Below are positions 8,396 to 17,128 of a stretch of 64,000 nt of DNA, one piece after another. Each line of letters begins with the position of its first letter. Positions within the stretch are counted from its first letter, which is position 1. Made by a program: the position numbers and the translations under genes. The notes under the pieces are model-generated. The model saw nothing but the letters and a program-made list of their open reading frames with translations, searched no databases and was not told where the DNA came from. The stretch spans positions 372,001-436,000 of the forward strand of contig NZ_CP017674.1 in NCBI RefSeq assembly GCF_001792815.1, given 5' to 3'. Source of the stretch: Microbacterium sp. BH-3-3-3 (GTDB lineage Bacteria > Actinomycetota > Actinomycetes > Actinomycetales > Microbacteriaceae).

Positions 8396-9697
8396 TCAGT
8401 ACGTCCGGAGGAGGTCGGCGAGAACTCGTCGACCGAACTCGAGCGCGTCGACGGGGACGCGCTCGTCGACACCGTGGAACATCCCGGTGAAGTCGAGATC
8501 GGCGGGGAGTCGCAGCGGTGCGAATCCGTAGCCGGCGATGCCGAGGGTCGACAGCGCCTTGTTGTCGGTGCCTCCGCCCATCAGGTAGGGAATGACCGGT
8601 ACGCCCGGGTCGTGACGACCGAGCTGTTCGATCATGGCGTCGACGAGGTCGCCCGAGAACGGCACCTCGAGGCCGATGTCCTGGTGCACGATCTCGATGT
8701 CGACGTGCGGGCCGACGATGCGGCGGATGTCGGCGAGGGCGGCCTCTTCGGTGCCCGGCAGCACGCGGACGTCGATGAGGGCCTCGGCGCGGTCGGGGAT
8801 CACGTTGTGCTTGTACCCGGCGGTGAGACCCGTGGGGTTCGTGGTGGTGCGCAGCGTGGAGCGGATGAAGCTGGATGCGGCGCCGGTGCGCAGGGCGAGA
8901 GCATCGGGATCGCCCGCGTCGTCACCCGTGATCTCGGCGAGTCCCGCGAGCAGCTGCGTGGTGGTGTCGGTGAGCCGGATGGGCCATTGCGTGCGCCCGA
9001 GGGCCGCCACGGCCTCGGCGAGGGCCGTCACGGCGTTGTCGGGATGCAGACCGCTGCCGTGGCCGGCGCGGCCGCGGGCGACGAGCTTGATCCAGATGAG
9101 GCCCTTCTCGCCCACCTGCAACAGGTACGCCCGGCGGTCGCCGACGGCGATCGAGTAGCCGCCGACCTCGCTGATGGCCTCGGTCGCGCCGGCGAACCAC
9201 TCGGGGCGGTCCTTCACCACGCGCGCCGAGCCCTCGACGCCCCCGTTCTCCTCGTCGGCGAAGAACGTCACGATGATGTCGCGCTCGGGCTGGTCCCCCG
9301 CGCGCAGCACGTCGGCGACGGCGGTGAGGATCATGGCATCCATGTCCTTCATGTCGACGGCGCCGCGGCCCCAGAGCACCCCGTCGCGGATCTCGCCCGC
9401 GAACGGGTCGACGCTCCAGTCGGCGGCGACGGCGGGCACGACGTCGAGGTGGCCGTGGAGGATCAGGGCGGGCTTGTCGCGGTTGCGGCCCGGGATGCGC
9501 GCGCAGACGTTGGTGCGGCGCTCGACCGGCTCGTAGTACTCGACGTCGAGACCCAGCGCTTCGAGGTAGGCGCCCACGTACTCGGCGGCCTCGCGCTCCC
9601 CCTCGGCGCGACCCCCGCCGTAGTTCGAGGTGTCGAACCGGATCAGGTCGGACGCGATGCGGGCGACCTCGGGCACGTCGGTTTCGAGCTCGGACAT
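8396..9697 (-). CDS. M20-family zinc metallopeptidase/deacylase
   Basis: 433-residue M20/M25/M40 dizinc amidohydrolase, acting on peptides or N-acyl amino acids. Visible catalytic motifs: GHLDVVP (metal His and Asp, about 79-85), GRGAVDMKD (bridging Asp, about 105-113), ADEENGG (general-base Glu and metal Glu, about 143-149), and a late GMFHGVDE His. Residues 190-330 form the dimerisation lid ([14 protein letters not shown]). The ATG is preceded at seven bases by TACCGT (9710-9705). Substrate cannot be assigned from sequence. Confidence 0.92.
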   Translation of the reverse strand: MSELETDVPEVARIASDLIRFDTSNYGGGRAEGEREAAEYVGAYLEALGLDVEYYEPVERRTNVCARIPGRNRDKPALILHGHLDVVPAVAADWSVDPFAGEIRDGVLWGRGAVDMKDMDAMILTAVADVLRAGDQPERDIIVTFFADEENGGVEGSARVVKDRPEWFAGATEAISEVGGYSIAVGDRRAYLLQVGEKGLIWIKLVARGRAGHGSGLHPDNAVTALAEAVAALGRTQWPIRLTDTTTQLLAGLAEITGDDAGDPDALALRTGAASSFIRSTLRTTTNPTGLTAGYKHNVIPDRAEALIDVRVLPGTEEAALADIRRIVGPHVDIEIVHQDIGLEVPFSGDLVDAMIEQLGRHDPGVPVIPYLMGGGTDNKALSTLGIAGYGFAPLRLPADLDFTGMFHGVDERVPVDALEFGRRVLADLLRTY

Positions 9698-9837
9698 GCG
9701 CTCTACGGTACCCGGGGAGCGCGACCCCTCCCGTCGCGTGTCATCGTGAGACGCGCCCGGGGCGTCGCCCCGGTTCGAGGCGGGGTCGGGAGCATGGTAA
9801 TGTCGTTCCTCGTTGCGAAAGCGACGAAACACCCAAT

Positions 9838-9923
9838 GCGCGGGTGGCGGAATAGGTAGACGCGCTAGCTTGAGGTGCTAGTGCCCTTTAACGGGCGTGG
9901 GGGTTCAAGTCCCCCCTCGCGCA
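9838..9923 (+). tRNA. tRNA-Leu (anticodon GAG)
   Basis: 86-nt class II tRNA. Acceptor GCGCGGG (9838-9844) pairs with CTCGCGC (9916-9922, one G-U). Anticodon stem CTAGC/GCTAG encloses TTGAGGT, giving anticodon GAG at 9872-9874. A long variable arm (TGCCCTTTAACGGGCG) follows, then T-stem GGGGG/CCCCC around TTCAAGT. The discriminator is A9923. CCA is not encoded (CA follows). It reads CUC/CUU leucine codons. Confidence 0.96.
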
Positions 9924-9933
9924 CAGAACGACG

Positions 9934-9962
9934 AAGGCCCCGGGTTCATCCCCGGGGCCTTT
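9934..9962 (+). terminator. Intrinsic terminator of tRNA-Leu
   Basis: AAGGCCCCGGG and CCCGGGGCCTT form a perfect stem with a short loop, followed by a T run (to 9963). It begins 11 bases after the tRNA. Confidence 0.88.
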
Positions 9963-10068
9963 TCTGTTCCCCTCGCGGCCCGGCGTCGGTGTCCTCGGAA
10001 CCCTCCCCCGCCGCGCCTGTTCCGCGCGAACGTGACGCCCCAGAAACACCGGCGTGACACGGCCCGCT

Positions 10069-10074
10069 TAGCGT
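10069..10074 (+). promoter_or_regulatory. -10 hexamer for a leaderless oxygenase mRNA
   Basis: TAGCGT ends exactly six bases before the ATG at 10081, and no purine-rich ribosome site is present in between. Confidence 0.55.
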
Positions 10075-10080
10075 CGAGGC

Positions 10081-11124
10081 ATGCCCCCGTTCCGCGTGCC
10101 GACGATCGACATCTCCGCCTGGGTGGGCCGCGGCTCACCCGATGCCCGGGCGGCGGTGGTCGCCGCCGTCGATCACGCGTGCCGCACCGTCGGGTTCATG
10201 CAGATCGTGGGGCACGGCATCCCGGATGCCGCGGTCGCAGACCTCGCCGACGGACTCGACGAATTCTTCGCCCTGCCTCTCGAGACGAAGAAGACGTACG
10301 TGCGACCGGCGAGCGAGAACCGGGGGTACAGCCCGCCGAAGAGCGAGTCGCTGAGCTACAGCCTCGGCGTCGACCCGGTCACGCGCATGAACGACTTCTT
10401 TGAGGCGTTCAACGTGGGAACGTCGGCCGCCGAGTATCCGGGGTCGACGGCGACCCCCGAGGACTACGCCGCGAACACCTGGCCCACCGACACGACCGTC
10501 TTCGAGCCCGCGGTCCGCACCTATTACGACGAGGCACGCCGGGTCGCCCACACGCTCACGCGCGTGTTCGCCGCGGCACTGAGGGTGCCGGAGGACTTCT
10601 TCGACGACCTCACCGGCCACTCGATCGACGTGCTGCGCATGAACAACTACGCCCTGCCGCCCGGCACGATCGAACTCGACGGCGAGCTCACGGGCATGGG
10701 CGAGCACACCGACTTCGGACTCGTGACCGTGCTCTGGGCCGATCAGGTGAAGGGGTTGCAAGTGCTGGGGTCGGACGGGTCGTGGAACGACGTCTCGCCC
10801 GCCGACGGCGCGCTGCTGGTCAACCTGGGCGACGTGGCGGCACGGCTCACCAACGACCGGTGGATGTCGACGCTGCACCGGGTGAAGCCGCCCGTCATCG
10901 ACGGGACGATCGAACGCCGACGATCGGCGGCGTTCTTCCACGACGGCAACGCCGACGCGGTGATCGCTCCCCTGCCGCACTTCGTCTCGCCCGACGCGCC
11001 CGCGCTCTACGACCCCGTGACGGTGCGCGAGCACATCGCCGCCAAGCTCGCCGGTTCGCGGGCGGGCCGGCGCAACGTGACGGCGGTCCGCGAGGCCGCG
11101 CGCGTGGCGGCGAGTCGCGGCTGA
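10081..11124 (+). CDS. 2-oxoglutarate/Fe(II) oxygenase, isopenicillin-N-synthase family
   Basis: 347-residue non-haem iron dioxygenase. It has the DIOX_N segment (about 5-115, with VGFMQIVGHGIP) and the 2OG-FeII domain. Iron ligands are visible as GEHTDFG (His209, Asp211) and STLHRV (His266); ERRRSAAFF (about 278-286) gives the 2-oxoglutarate-binding Arg-x-Ser. The family hydroxylates or desaturates small molecules; the substrate is unknown here. It stands alone between tRNA-Leu and a convergent iron transporter gene. The start is fixed by the -10 hexamer six bases upstream. Confidence 0.92.
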   Translation: MPPFRVPTIDISAWVGRGSPDARAAVVAAVDHACRTVGFMQIVGHGIPDAAVADLADGLDEFFALPLETKKTYVRPASENRGYSPPKSESLSYSLGVDPVTRMNDFFEAFNVGTSAAEYPGSTATPEDYAANTWPTDTTVFEPAVRTYYDEARRVAHTLTRVFAAALRVPEDFFDDLTGHSIDVLRMNNYALPPGTIELDGELTGMGEHTDFGLVTVLWADQVKGLQVLGSDGSWNDVSPADGALLVNLGDVAARLTNDRWMSTLHRVKPPVIDGTIERRRSAAFFHDGNADAVIAPLPHFVSPDAPALYDPVTVREHIAAKLAGSRAGRRNVTAVREAARVAASRG

Positions 11125-11194
11125 CGCGGCGTCGCCCCGGCCTGCGGCGCCGCCCCCAGCCGCCCGGGCATCGCGGCCGAGAAACGCTCGCTCT

Positions 11195-11246
11195 CGCGAG
11201 ACACGCGGTGTCGCGTCGTGTCTCGCGCGAATCGGTGTGTCTCGCG
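11195..11246. repeat. Three copies of a 10-bp GTGTCTCGCG motif
   Basis: CGCGAGACAC at 11195-11204 is the inverted form of GTGTCTCGCG at 11218-11227 and 11237-11246. The group lies in the 145-bp gap between convergent genes and could form a hairpin; it is not a canonical T-tailed terminator. Confidence 0.6.
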
Positions 11247-11269
11247 CGGCGTCTCCAGAGCCCTCGGCG

Positions 11270-12349
11270 TCACGCCGCGGAGACGCCGAACACCAGACCC
11301 AGCACGTAGGTCACGGCGGCGGCGCCGAAGCCGATCGCCAGCTGGCGCAGGCCCCGCTTCAGCGGCGACGCCCCCGACAAAAGCCCCACCATCGCCCCGG
11401 TCGCCATGAGCGCGATGCCCACGAGGGCGAGGGCGAGGAGGACGGCACCGAGACCCGTCATGCCGAGGATCCACGGCAGCACCGGGATGATCGCGCCCGA
11501 GGCGAAGAACAGGAAGCTCGAGATCGAGGCACCCCAGGCGCTGCCGACGACGTCGTGCGCGGACTCCCCCGGAGCCGCGGCGGCGGGCGCCGTTCCCGCT
11601 CGCGCGGCGGTCACGGCCTCGCGGGCCTTGTCGAGGGCGGCCTCGGGGTCCATGCCGCGCGTGCGGTACACGAGGGCGAGCTCGTTGGCATCCAGGTCGA
11701 GGTGGGGAAGCGCGGAGTCGGCGAAGTCGCTCTCTTCGGTGGCTTCCAGCAGCTCGCGCTGCGAACGCACCGAGACGAACTCCCCCGCGCCCATCGACAG
11801 CGCCCCGGCGAGCAGACCCGCGATGCCGCTGAACAGCACGAAGCTCGGGGCGACGCCGGTGGCCCCCACGCCCATCACGAGGGCCAGGTTCGAGACGAGG
11901 CCGTCGTTGGCCCCGAACACGGCAGCGCGGAAGGTTCCCGACAGACGGCGGCGGCCACGGGCGGCGAGACCGCGCACGACCTCGTGGTGCACGCGCTCGT
12001 CGGCGGCCATCGCGGGGGTCGCGTACGGCTCGTCGGAGTACGGCGAGCGGGCCTCGGCGTTCTGGGCGAGGGCGAGCACGAAGATCGAGCCGAAGCGGCG
12101 GGCCATCCACGAGAGCGACCGGGTACCGATCCCGGGCCGCGGCAGGCGCGGCGGAGTCTCGCCCAGCAGGTCGAGCCAGTGCTGCTCGTGGCGCCCCTCG
12201 GCCTCGGCGAGGGCGAGCAGGATGTCGCGTTCCTCGCCGGTGCGCCGCGAGGCGAGCTCGCGGTAGACGCGCGCCTCGGCGCGTTCGTCGACGAGATAGC
12301 GCGCCCAGCGGCGGCGATCACGGGCGGTCGGGGTGGCGAGGGTCGTCAC
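11270..12349 (-). CDS. Erythrin-VIT1 (MbfA-type) iron/manganese exporter
   Basis: 359-residue fusion of an N-terminal ferritin-like/rubrerythrin helix bundle and a C-terminal VIT1/CCC1 membrane domain. The N-part has metal-ligand spacing in DERAEARVYREL and EAEGRHEQHW (about 15-60). The VIT1 part starts near 140 (ANDGLVSNLALVMG) and contains GAGEFVSVRSQ, a cytoplasmic loop and five hydrophobic segments. In MbfA proteins the ferritin-like domain senses iron and the membrane part exports it. The GTG at 12349 is preceded by AAGGAG at a good distance; longer upstream readings lack one. Confidence 0.88.
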   Translation of the reverse strand: MTTLATPTARDRRRWARYLVDERAEARVYRELASRRTGEERDILLALAEAEGRHEQHWLDLLGETPPRLPRPGIGTRSLSWMARRFGSIFVLALAQNAEARSPYSDEPYATPAMAADERVHHEVVRGLAARGRRRLSGTFRAAVFGANDGLVSNLALVMGVGATGVAPSFVLFSGIAGLLAGALSMGAGEFVSVRSQRELLEATEESDFADSALPHLDLDANELALVYRTRGMDPEAALDKAREAVTAARAGTAPAAAAPGESAHDVVGSAWGASISSFLFFASGAIIPVLPWILGMTGLGAVLLALALVGIALMATGAMVGLLSGASPLKRGLRQLAIGFGAAAVTYVLGLVFGVSAA

Positions 12350-12421
12350 TCGGGCTCCTTCGGGTCGCCCACCACCGTAATGAGCGCCCATCACTCCCCC
12401 GGGCGCGTCGGCTGACACTGA

Positions 12422-12589
12422 CAGCATTTCGGGCCTCCGAAGCCCGGGAACACGCGGATGCCACGGCGACGGTGCCAGCATTTCGGGGTCGCGAAACGCG
12501 AGGTGACGGCACATCTGCATGACCGACCGCGCGGTGAGAGGCCGAGGTGGCGCCGACCATGAACTCCTGACCCACCTGTCATGCAGATG
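12422..12589. repeat. Direct and inverted repeats in the gap upstream of the VIT1 gene
   Basis: CAGCATTTCGGG occurs twice as a direct repeat (12422-12433, 12476-12487). CATCTGCATGAC (12512-12523) and GTCATGCAGATG (12578-12589) are perfect 12-bp inverted repeats 54 bp apart. No gene covers them. The gap (12350-12625) is otherwise featureless. Confidence 0.65.
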
Positions 12590-12625
12590 GACCACGTCCG
12601 CGGGGGCGAGGTCACCCAGCGCGGT

Positions 12626-14836
12626 TCAGGAATGCACGCGCCTGCGCAGCACGTCGATGCGCGCCTGCAGCTGCGCGACGGTCGCGTGCGAGACGGCGGG
12701 ACCGCCGCAGATGCGCCGGAGCTCGGCGTGCACGAGGCCGTGGGCCTCGCCGCTCTGGCGCGCGTACAGACCCACCATGGTGTTCAGCAGCTGGCGCTGC
12801 TCTTTCAGCGTGCGGTGCAGCGGGGCGGGCAGGCCGCCCTCGTCGACCGACGGCGGCTCGACGCCGTTCTCTTTCTCGCTCGCCTCGCGAGTGGAGCGGT
12901 GGCGCGACTGCCGGGTCGCGCGCGACATCAGCACCTCGTGCACCTGCTCGGGCTCGAGCAGACCCGGGATGCCGAGGAACTCCTCTTCTTCGACGGTTCC
13001 GGGAACCGCGAGCTGACCGAACTCCTGCCCGTCGAACAGCACCCGGTCGAAGTGGGCGAGGGAGCCGAGTGCCTGGTATTCGAACTCCTGCTCGAGCGCG
13101 TCGGACGCTTTGTCCTCGCGCTCGGCGGCGTCCATCATGTCTTCTTCGGCGTTCCACTGGTCTTCCGCGTCGCTGTCGCGGTCGAGGGCGTGGTCGCGCT
13201 GCGCCTCCATCTCACCGGCGAGGGCGAGCAGCTGCGGCACGTTCGGCAAGAAGACGCTCGCGGTCTCGCCCCGCCGGCGGGCGCGCACGAAACGGCCGAT
13301 GGCCTGGGCGAAGAACAGCGGGGTCGAGGCGCTCGTGGCGTACACGCCGACCGCGAGACGCGGCACGTCGACACCCTCCGACACCATGCGCACGGCGACC
13401 ATCCACCGGCTCGTGCCCTTCGAGAACGTCTCGATGCGACCCGAGGCCTCGGCCTCGTCGGACAGCACGACGGTGACCTTCTCGCCGCTGATGTCCTCGA
13501 GGATGGCGGCGTAGGCGCGCGCCGCGGTCTGATCGGTCGCGATGACCAGGCCTCCGGCATCCGGGACCGTCTCGCGCACCTCGGTGAGGCGGCGGTCGGC
13601 GGAGCGGAGGACCGCGGGGATCCAGTCGCCGTTCGGATCGAGAGCGGTGCGCCAGGCCTGCGAGGTGATGTCTTTGGTGTTGTCCTGCCCGAGCTGGGCT
13701 TCCATCTCTTCGCCGGCCTTGGTGCGCCAGCGCATCTGACCGGCGTACACGAGGAAGAAGACGGGGCGGACGACCCCGTCGTCGAGCGCACGTCGGTAGC
13801 CGTAGGCGTAGTCGGTGCGCGAGAGGCGGATCCCCTTGGCGTTCGGGTGGTACTCCACGAACGGGATGGGCGCGGTGTCGCTGCGGAACGGCGTCCCCGA
13901 CAGCAGCAGACGACGGGTGGCGCGACTGTAGGCCTCGCGCAGCGCGTCGCCCCAGCTGAGGGCGTCGCCACCGTGGTGCACCTCGTCGAGCACGACGAGG
14001 GTGCGGGCGTCCATCGTCAGGCGGTGATGCACCTCGGCCTTGACCGCGACCTGCGCGTAGGTCACGGCGACGCCGTGGTACTGCCGCGAGGGCGTGGCGT
14101 GGCGGTTCGAGAAGAACGGATCGAGACGGATGCCGACCCGCGCGGCCGCCTCGGCCCACTGGGTCTTGAGGTGCTCGGTGGGGGCCACCACGACGATGCG
14201 GTCGATGACGCGGCGGCGCATGAGCTCACTGGCCAGGCGCAGGGCGAACGTGGTCTTTCCGGCGCCGGGGGTGGCGGCGGCGAGGAAGTCGCGGGGCCCC
14301 TTGCCCTCGCCGTCGGGTCCGTCGAGGCCGAAGTAGAGATCGAGCGCCTCAGCCTGCCACGCACGCAGGCGCTGGGCGGTTCCCCACGGCGCGCGCTGCG
14401 GGAACGCCGGCGAGAGGTGCTCGGCCGCGAAGGAGCCGAAGTGCGGCTCGGTGCCGTCGGGGGACTCGTCGACGGAGAGGGGGGCGTCGCCGGGCACGGG
14501 GTGGTCGACGACGGGAGCGGTGGCGTAGGCCGGGTCGACGGGGGTGGGGGCGTGGGCCGGGTCGGCGGGGGCGTGGGCCGGGCCGGCGGGGGCGGAGGCC
14601 GGGTGGGGCTTGGTGGTGCGCGGGGCGTCGGCGGGAGCGAGCGGCGTCGCCGCCTCGCGAGGCGGCGCGGGGGGATCGTCGAGCGGGGAGCGGCCCGGGC
14701 TGGCGATCGGGCCCGGGCTGGCGATGCGCACCGTGTTCGCGACGGGGCCGGGGCTCGCGATGCGGATCGTGCTGGCGCCCACCGAGGAGGAGTCTGCGTG
14801 AGGGGGGTGCGGGGGGCGGGCTTCTTCTTCCAGCAT
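12626..14836 (-). CDS. DEAD/DEAH-box superfamily 2 helicase
   Basis: 736-residue SF2 helicase with motifs TPGAGKTTFA (Walker A, about 189-198), DEVHHGG (motif II, about 285), LLSGTPFRSD (motif III) and, in the C-lobe, SEGVDVPRLAVGVYA and QAIGRFVRARR (motif VI), the layout of XPB/RadD-like DNA helicases. The first 150 residues are a Pro/Ala-rich disordered arm containing imperfect repeats such as IASPGP and AHAPADPAHAP. The start at 14836 is chosen because GGAGG lies five bases upstream; an ATG eleven codons earlier lacks a site. Gene is monocistronic; function in DNA repair or RNA metabolism is inferred only from family. Confidence 0.88.
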   Translation of the reverse strand: MLEEEARPPHPPHADSSSVGASTIRIASPGPVANTVRIASPGPIASPGRSPLDDPPAPPREAATPLAPADAPRTTKPHPASAPAGPAHAPADPAHAPTPVDPAYATAPVVDHPVPGDAPLSVDESPDGTEPHFGSFAAEHLSPAFPQRAPWGTAQRLRAWQAEALDLYFGLDGPDGEGKGPRDFLAAATPGAGKTTFALRLASELMRRRVIDRIVVVAPTEHLKTQWAEAAARVGIRLDPFFSNRHATPSRQYHGVAVTYAQVAVKAEVHHRLTMDARTLVVLDEVHHGGDALSWGDALREAYSRATRRLLLSGTPFRSDTAPIPFVEYHPNAKGIRLSRTDYAYGYRRALDDGVVRPVFFLVYAGQMRWRTKAGEEMEAQLGQDNTKDITSQAWRTALDPNGDWIPAVLRSADRRLTEVRETVPDAGGLVIATDQTAARAYAAILEDISGEKVTVVLSDEAEASGRIETFSKGTSRWMVAVRMVSEGVDVPRLAVGVYATSASTPLFFAQAIGRFVRARRRGETASVFLPNVPQLLALAGEMEAQRDHALDRDSDAEDQWNAEEDMMDAAEREDKASDALEQEFEYQALGSLAHFDRVLFDGQEFGQLAVPGTVEEEEFLGIPGLLEPEQVHEVLMSRATRQSRHRSTREASEKENGVEPPSVDEGGLPAPLHRTLKEQRQLLNTMVGLYARQSGEAHGLVHAELRRICGGPAVSHATVAQLQARIDVLRRRVHS

Positions 14837-15202
14837 CGAACCTCCATCCCTCGCGAGCGCGAACATCAACGATAGGTCACCTCCGCGCGGTGTCGCACCG
14901 GACTGTGGACAGATCCCGCCTTCGCCGGGCTCTCACCGCGCCCCATCCGAGCGGACGTCGGGCCGGAGCGTGTCGTGCGGCTGCGCGCGTCCACACGGCC
15001 GTCTGCGCGGCGGGGCGTCGCGGCGCGGCGGGCAGCGCGGAGGGCGCGGCGCGGCGGGGCGGGCGGCGCGGAGGGCGCGGAGGGCGGTGCAGCGGGCGTC
15101 GCGGCGGGCGAGGATCGACCCGCTGCCGGGTGCGCCGCCCCGGCCGTCCGGCACCTCCCGCCGTGTCGGGGGTCGGGGTTAGCCTGGACCGAGGAGGTAC
15201 CG
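14837..15202. other. 366-bp GC-saturated intergenic region, divergent promoters
   Basis: Separates the helicase and SGNH genes. Positions 15010-15115 are almost pure G/C with degenerate repeats of GGCGCGGAGGGCGCGG. At the right end TAGCCT (15180-15185) is a plausible -10 box for the SGNH gene. No supported gene is seen. Confidence 0.55.
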
Positions 15203-16063
15203 ATGACGACAGATCCGCACTCGCCCCGCATCCCGTCCGCATCCGACAACCCCGGCCCCCACCCGTGGCGCCGCTACGTCGCCCTGGGCGACTCGTTCAC
15301 CGAGGGGATCGGCGACCCGCTCCCCGACGGCGATCACCGCGGCTGGGCCGACCGCGTCGCGGCCGTGCTGGCCTCGCAGGTCGACGACTTCGCCTACGCC
15401 AACCTCGCCGTGCGCGGAAAGCTCATCGCGCAGATCGTCGCCGACCAGATCGAGCCGGCCCTCGCCCTCAAGCCCGATCTCATCACCTTCTCGGCCGGCG
15501 GCAACGACGTCATCCGCCCCGGAACCGATCCCGACGCCGTCTCGCGCCAGTTCGAAGACGCCGTCAGGCGCCTGCGCCGCGACGGCGCCACCGTCGTGGT
15601 GTTCACGGCGATCGACACCGAGTTCACGCCCGTGTTCCGCGGCATCCGGGGCAAGGTCGCGATCTACAACGAGAACATCCGCGCGATCGCCGACGCCCAC
15701 GACTGCGTCGTCGCCGACCAGTGGGGGCTCAAGGGGGTGCAGGACATGCGCTTCTTCGACGACGACCGCCTGCACTACAACGCGCTCGGCCATCACGAGG
15801 TGGCGCGCATGGTGCTGCGGGCGCTCAACGTTCCCAACGATCTGCAGCCGATGCAGCCCGAGACGCTTCCGGTGCGCACGTGGCGCGCCGCGCGCGAGCG
15901 CGACCTGGTCTGGGCGCGGTCGTACCTCATGCCGTGGGTCCTGCGGCGCCTGCGGCACCAGTCGTCGGGCGACGACGTGCACGCCAAGCGTCCGGAGCCG
16001 CTGCCCGTCGTGACCCTCGCGCCGGGTCCGGATGCCGCGGGCCCACGCGGGACGCAGGTGTGA
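15203..16063 (+). CDS. SGNH/GDSL-family esterase
   Basis: 286-residue SGNH hydrolase acting on esters of unknown identity. Block I is ALGDSFTEG (nucleophile Ser about 28), block III GGNDV (about 105), block V DDDRLHYNALGHH with Asp and His (about 190-200). No signal peptide, so probably cytosolic. ATG follows GAGGAGG by five bases. The C-terminal 65 residues are outside the catalytic fold and end in a Pro-rich tail. The next gene overlaps its stop. Confidence 0.9.
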   Translation: MTTDPHSPRIPSASDNPGPHPWRRYVALGDSFTEGIGDPLPDGDHRGWADRVAAVLASQVDDFAYANLAVRGKLIAQIVADQIEPALALKPDLITFSAGGNDVIRPGTDPDAVSRQFEDAVRRLRRDGATVVVFTAIDTEFTPVFRGIRGKVAIYNENIRAIADAHDCVVADQWGLKGVQDMRFFDDDRLHYNALGHHEVARMVLRALNVPNDLQPMQPETLPVRTWRAARERDLVWARSYLMPWVLRRLRHQSSGDDVHAKRPEPLPVVTLAPGPDAAGPRGTQV

Positions 16064-16752
16064 GCGGCGTGGAACACGACGACCTGCCCGACGCCGTCTC
16101 CGCGCTGCTCGACGCCGCCGACGCCGACGTGCTGCTGCGCGATGCCGAGTCGCTGGCCGCGGGGCTCGTCGAGGCCGGCTGGACACCCGAGGTCGAGAGC
16201 GGGCGCTTCGGCGCCGACGGCTGGGACGTGCTGTCTTCGGCCCGGGCGCCCCACGTGTCGGTGTTCCTCGACGGCGAGGTGAGCCGGGTGAGGGGTGCCG
16301 CGCTCGCGGTCGCGTCGGCAATGAAGGCCGTGCCGCACCGCTGGGTGTTCGACTCCGAGGGGCCGGACTGGTCGACGTGGTCGGTAGACGACGAGCGATG
16401 GGACGCCGAGTCCGTCGACGCGCTGGAGTGGACGGGAGCCGACGTCGTCGTCACCCTCTTCACCGCGGGTGAGACGCCGGCGGGTCGGGACACGCTCCCC
16501 ACCCACCTGCACCTCGCGATCGAACGCGCCGACACTCCGTCGGACGGCCTGCCGCGCGATGACGACCGCGCGCGGCGCGTGCTGCGCGAGGGCTCCGTCA
16601 TCGATCGCTGGTACCTCACGGGCGAGGATGACCTCCCCGACGACGTGCTCACGGCCCTCGAAGCCGACCCCGACCCGCGCGTGCGCGCCGCGGCCGAGTC
16701 GGAGCGGTGGATCCGCGAGCGCTCGCTCGGCGAGCAGCCGCCGGGGCTCTGA
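16060..16752 (+). CDS. Hypothetical protein, acidic
   Basis: 230-residue acidic, Trp- and Asp-rich protein with no domain I recognise. It begins with an alternating hydrophobic/acidic helix (PDAVSALLDAAD) and has a clear alternation of strands and turns around VFDSEGPDWSTWSVDD. The GTG start overlaps the SGNH stop (GTGTGA), so coupling to the esterase is likely; a GTG three codons later is an alternative. Its last codons PGL-stop form the first copy of a 16-bp tandem duplication. Confidence 0.72.
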   Translation: MSGVEHDDLPDAVSALLDAADADVLLRDAESLAAGLVEAGWTPEVESGRFGADGWDVLSSARAPHVSVFLDGEVSRVRGAALAVASAMKAVPHRWVFDSEGPDWSTWSVDDERWDAESVDALEWTGADVVVTLFTAGETPAGRDTLPTHLHLAIERADTPSDGLPRDDDRARRVLREGSVIDRWYLTGEDDLPDDVLTALEADPDPRVRAAAESERWIRERSLGEQPPGL

Positions 16753-16769
16753 CCCGCCGGGGCTCTGAC
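16738..16769 (+). repeat. 16-bp tandem duplication over the stop codon
   Basis: CCGCCGGGGCTCTGAC occurs at 16738-16753 and again, identical, at 16754-16769. The first copy contains the TGA stop of the preceding gene; the second lies wholly downstream. Confidence 0.9.
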
Positions 16770-16813
16770 CCTTCTGCGCGCCCCGGCGCCGCGGCGATGT
16801 CCGAGCCCCTCGC

Positions 16814-16819
16814 TAGCCT
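16814..16819 (+). promoter_or_regulatory. -10 hexamer for a leaderless monooxygenase mRNA
   Basis: TAGCCT ends six bases before the ATG at 16826; no Shine-Dalgarno intervenes. Confidence 0.55.
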
Positions 16820-16825
16820 TCAGGC

Positions 16826-17128
16826 ATGACCTTCGTGAACGCCGGCACGCTCGGCACCGAACCCGGCCGACGCGATGAGCTCGTCGGCATCCTGACTCGT
16901 CGCAACGACGCGCTGCGCGAGCTGGGCTGCGAGCTGTACGAGGTGGGCACGACCGACGACGAGCCCGACACCGTGTTCGTCGTCGAGGTGTGGCGCGACA
17001 CCGAGGCGCATAAGGCCTCGCTGCGGCACCCCGACGTCGTTGCCGCGATCGCCGAGGCCAGGCCGCTGTTGAACGGGGAGTTCGGCGGCTTCCGGTTCGA
17101 GGTGTCGGGGTCGCCTCTGCGCGACTAG
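16826..17128 (+). CDS. Antibiotic biosynthesis monooxygenase (ABM) fold protein
   Basis: 100-residue dimeric ferredoxin-like ABM/quinol-monooxygenase family protein. The hallmarks are the N-terminal strand FVNAGTLGTEPGRRDEL, the helix DALRELGCELYEV, the strand VFVVEVWRDTEAHKASL and a final FRFEVSG strand. The family includes cofactor-free oxygenases and haem degraders; nothing here points to either. Its TAG stop shares the four bases CTAG (17125-17128) with the stop of the convergent methyltransferase. Confidence 0.85.
   Translation: MTFVNAGTLGTEPGRRDELVGILTRRNDALRELGCELYEVGTTDDEPDTVFVVEVWRDTEAHKASLRHPDVVAAIAEARPLLNGEFGGFRFEVSGSPLRD

Noticed and set aside
9838-12625. Integrated element at tRNA-Leu
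   Set aside because: No integrase, no repeated tRNA 3' end downstream, and neighbouring genes have native composition.
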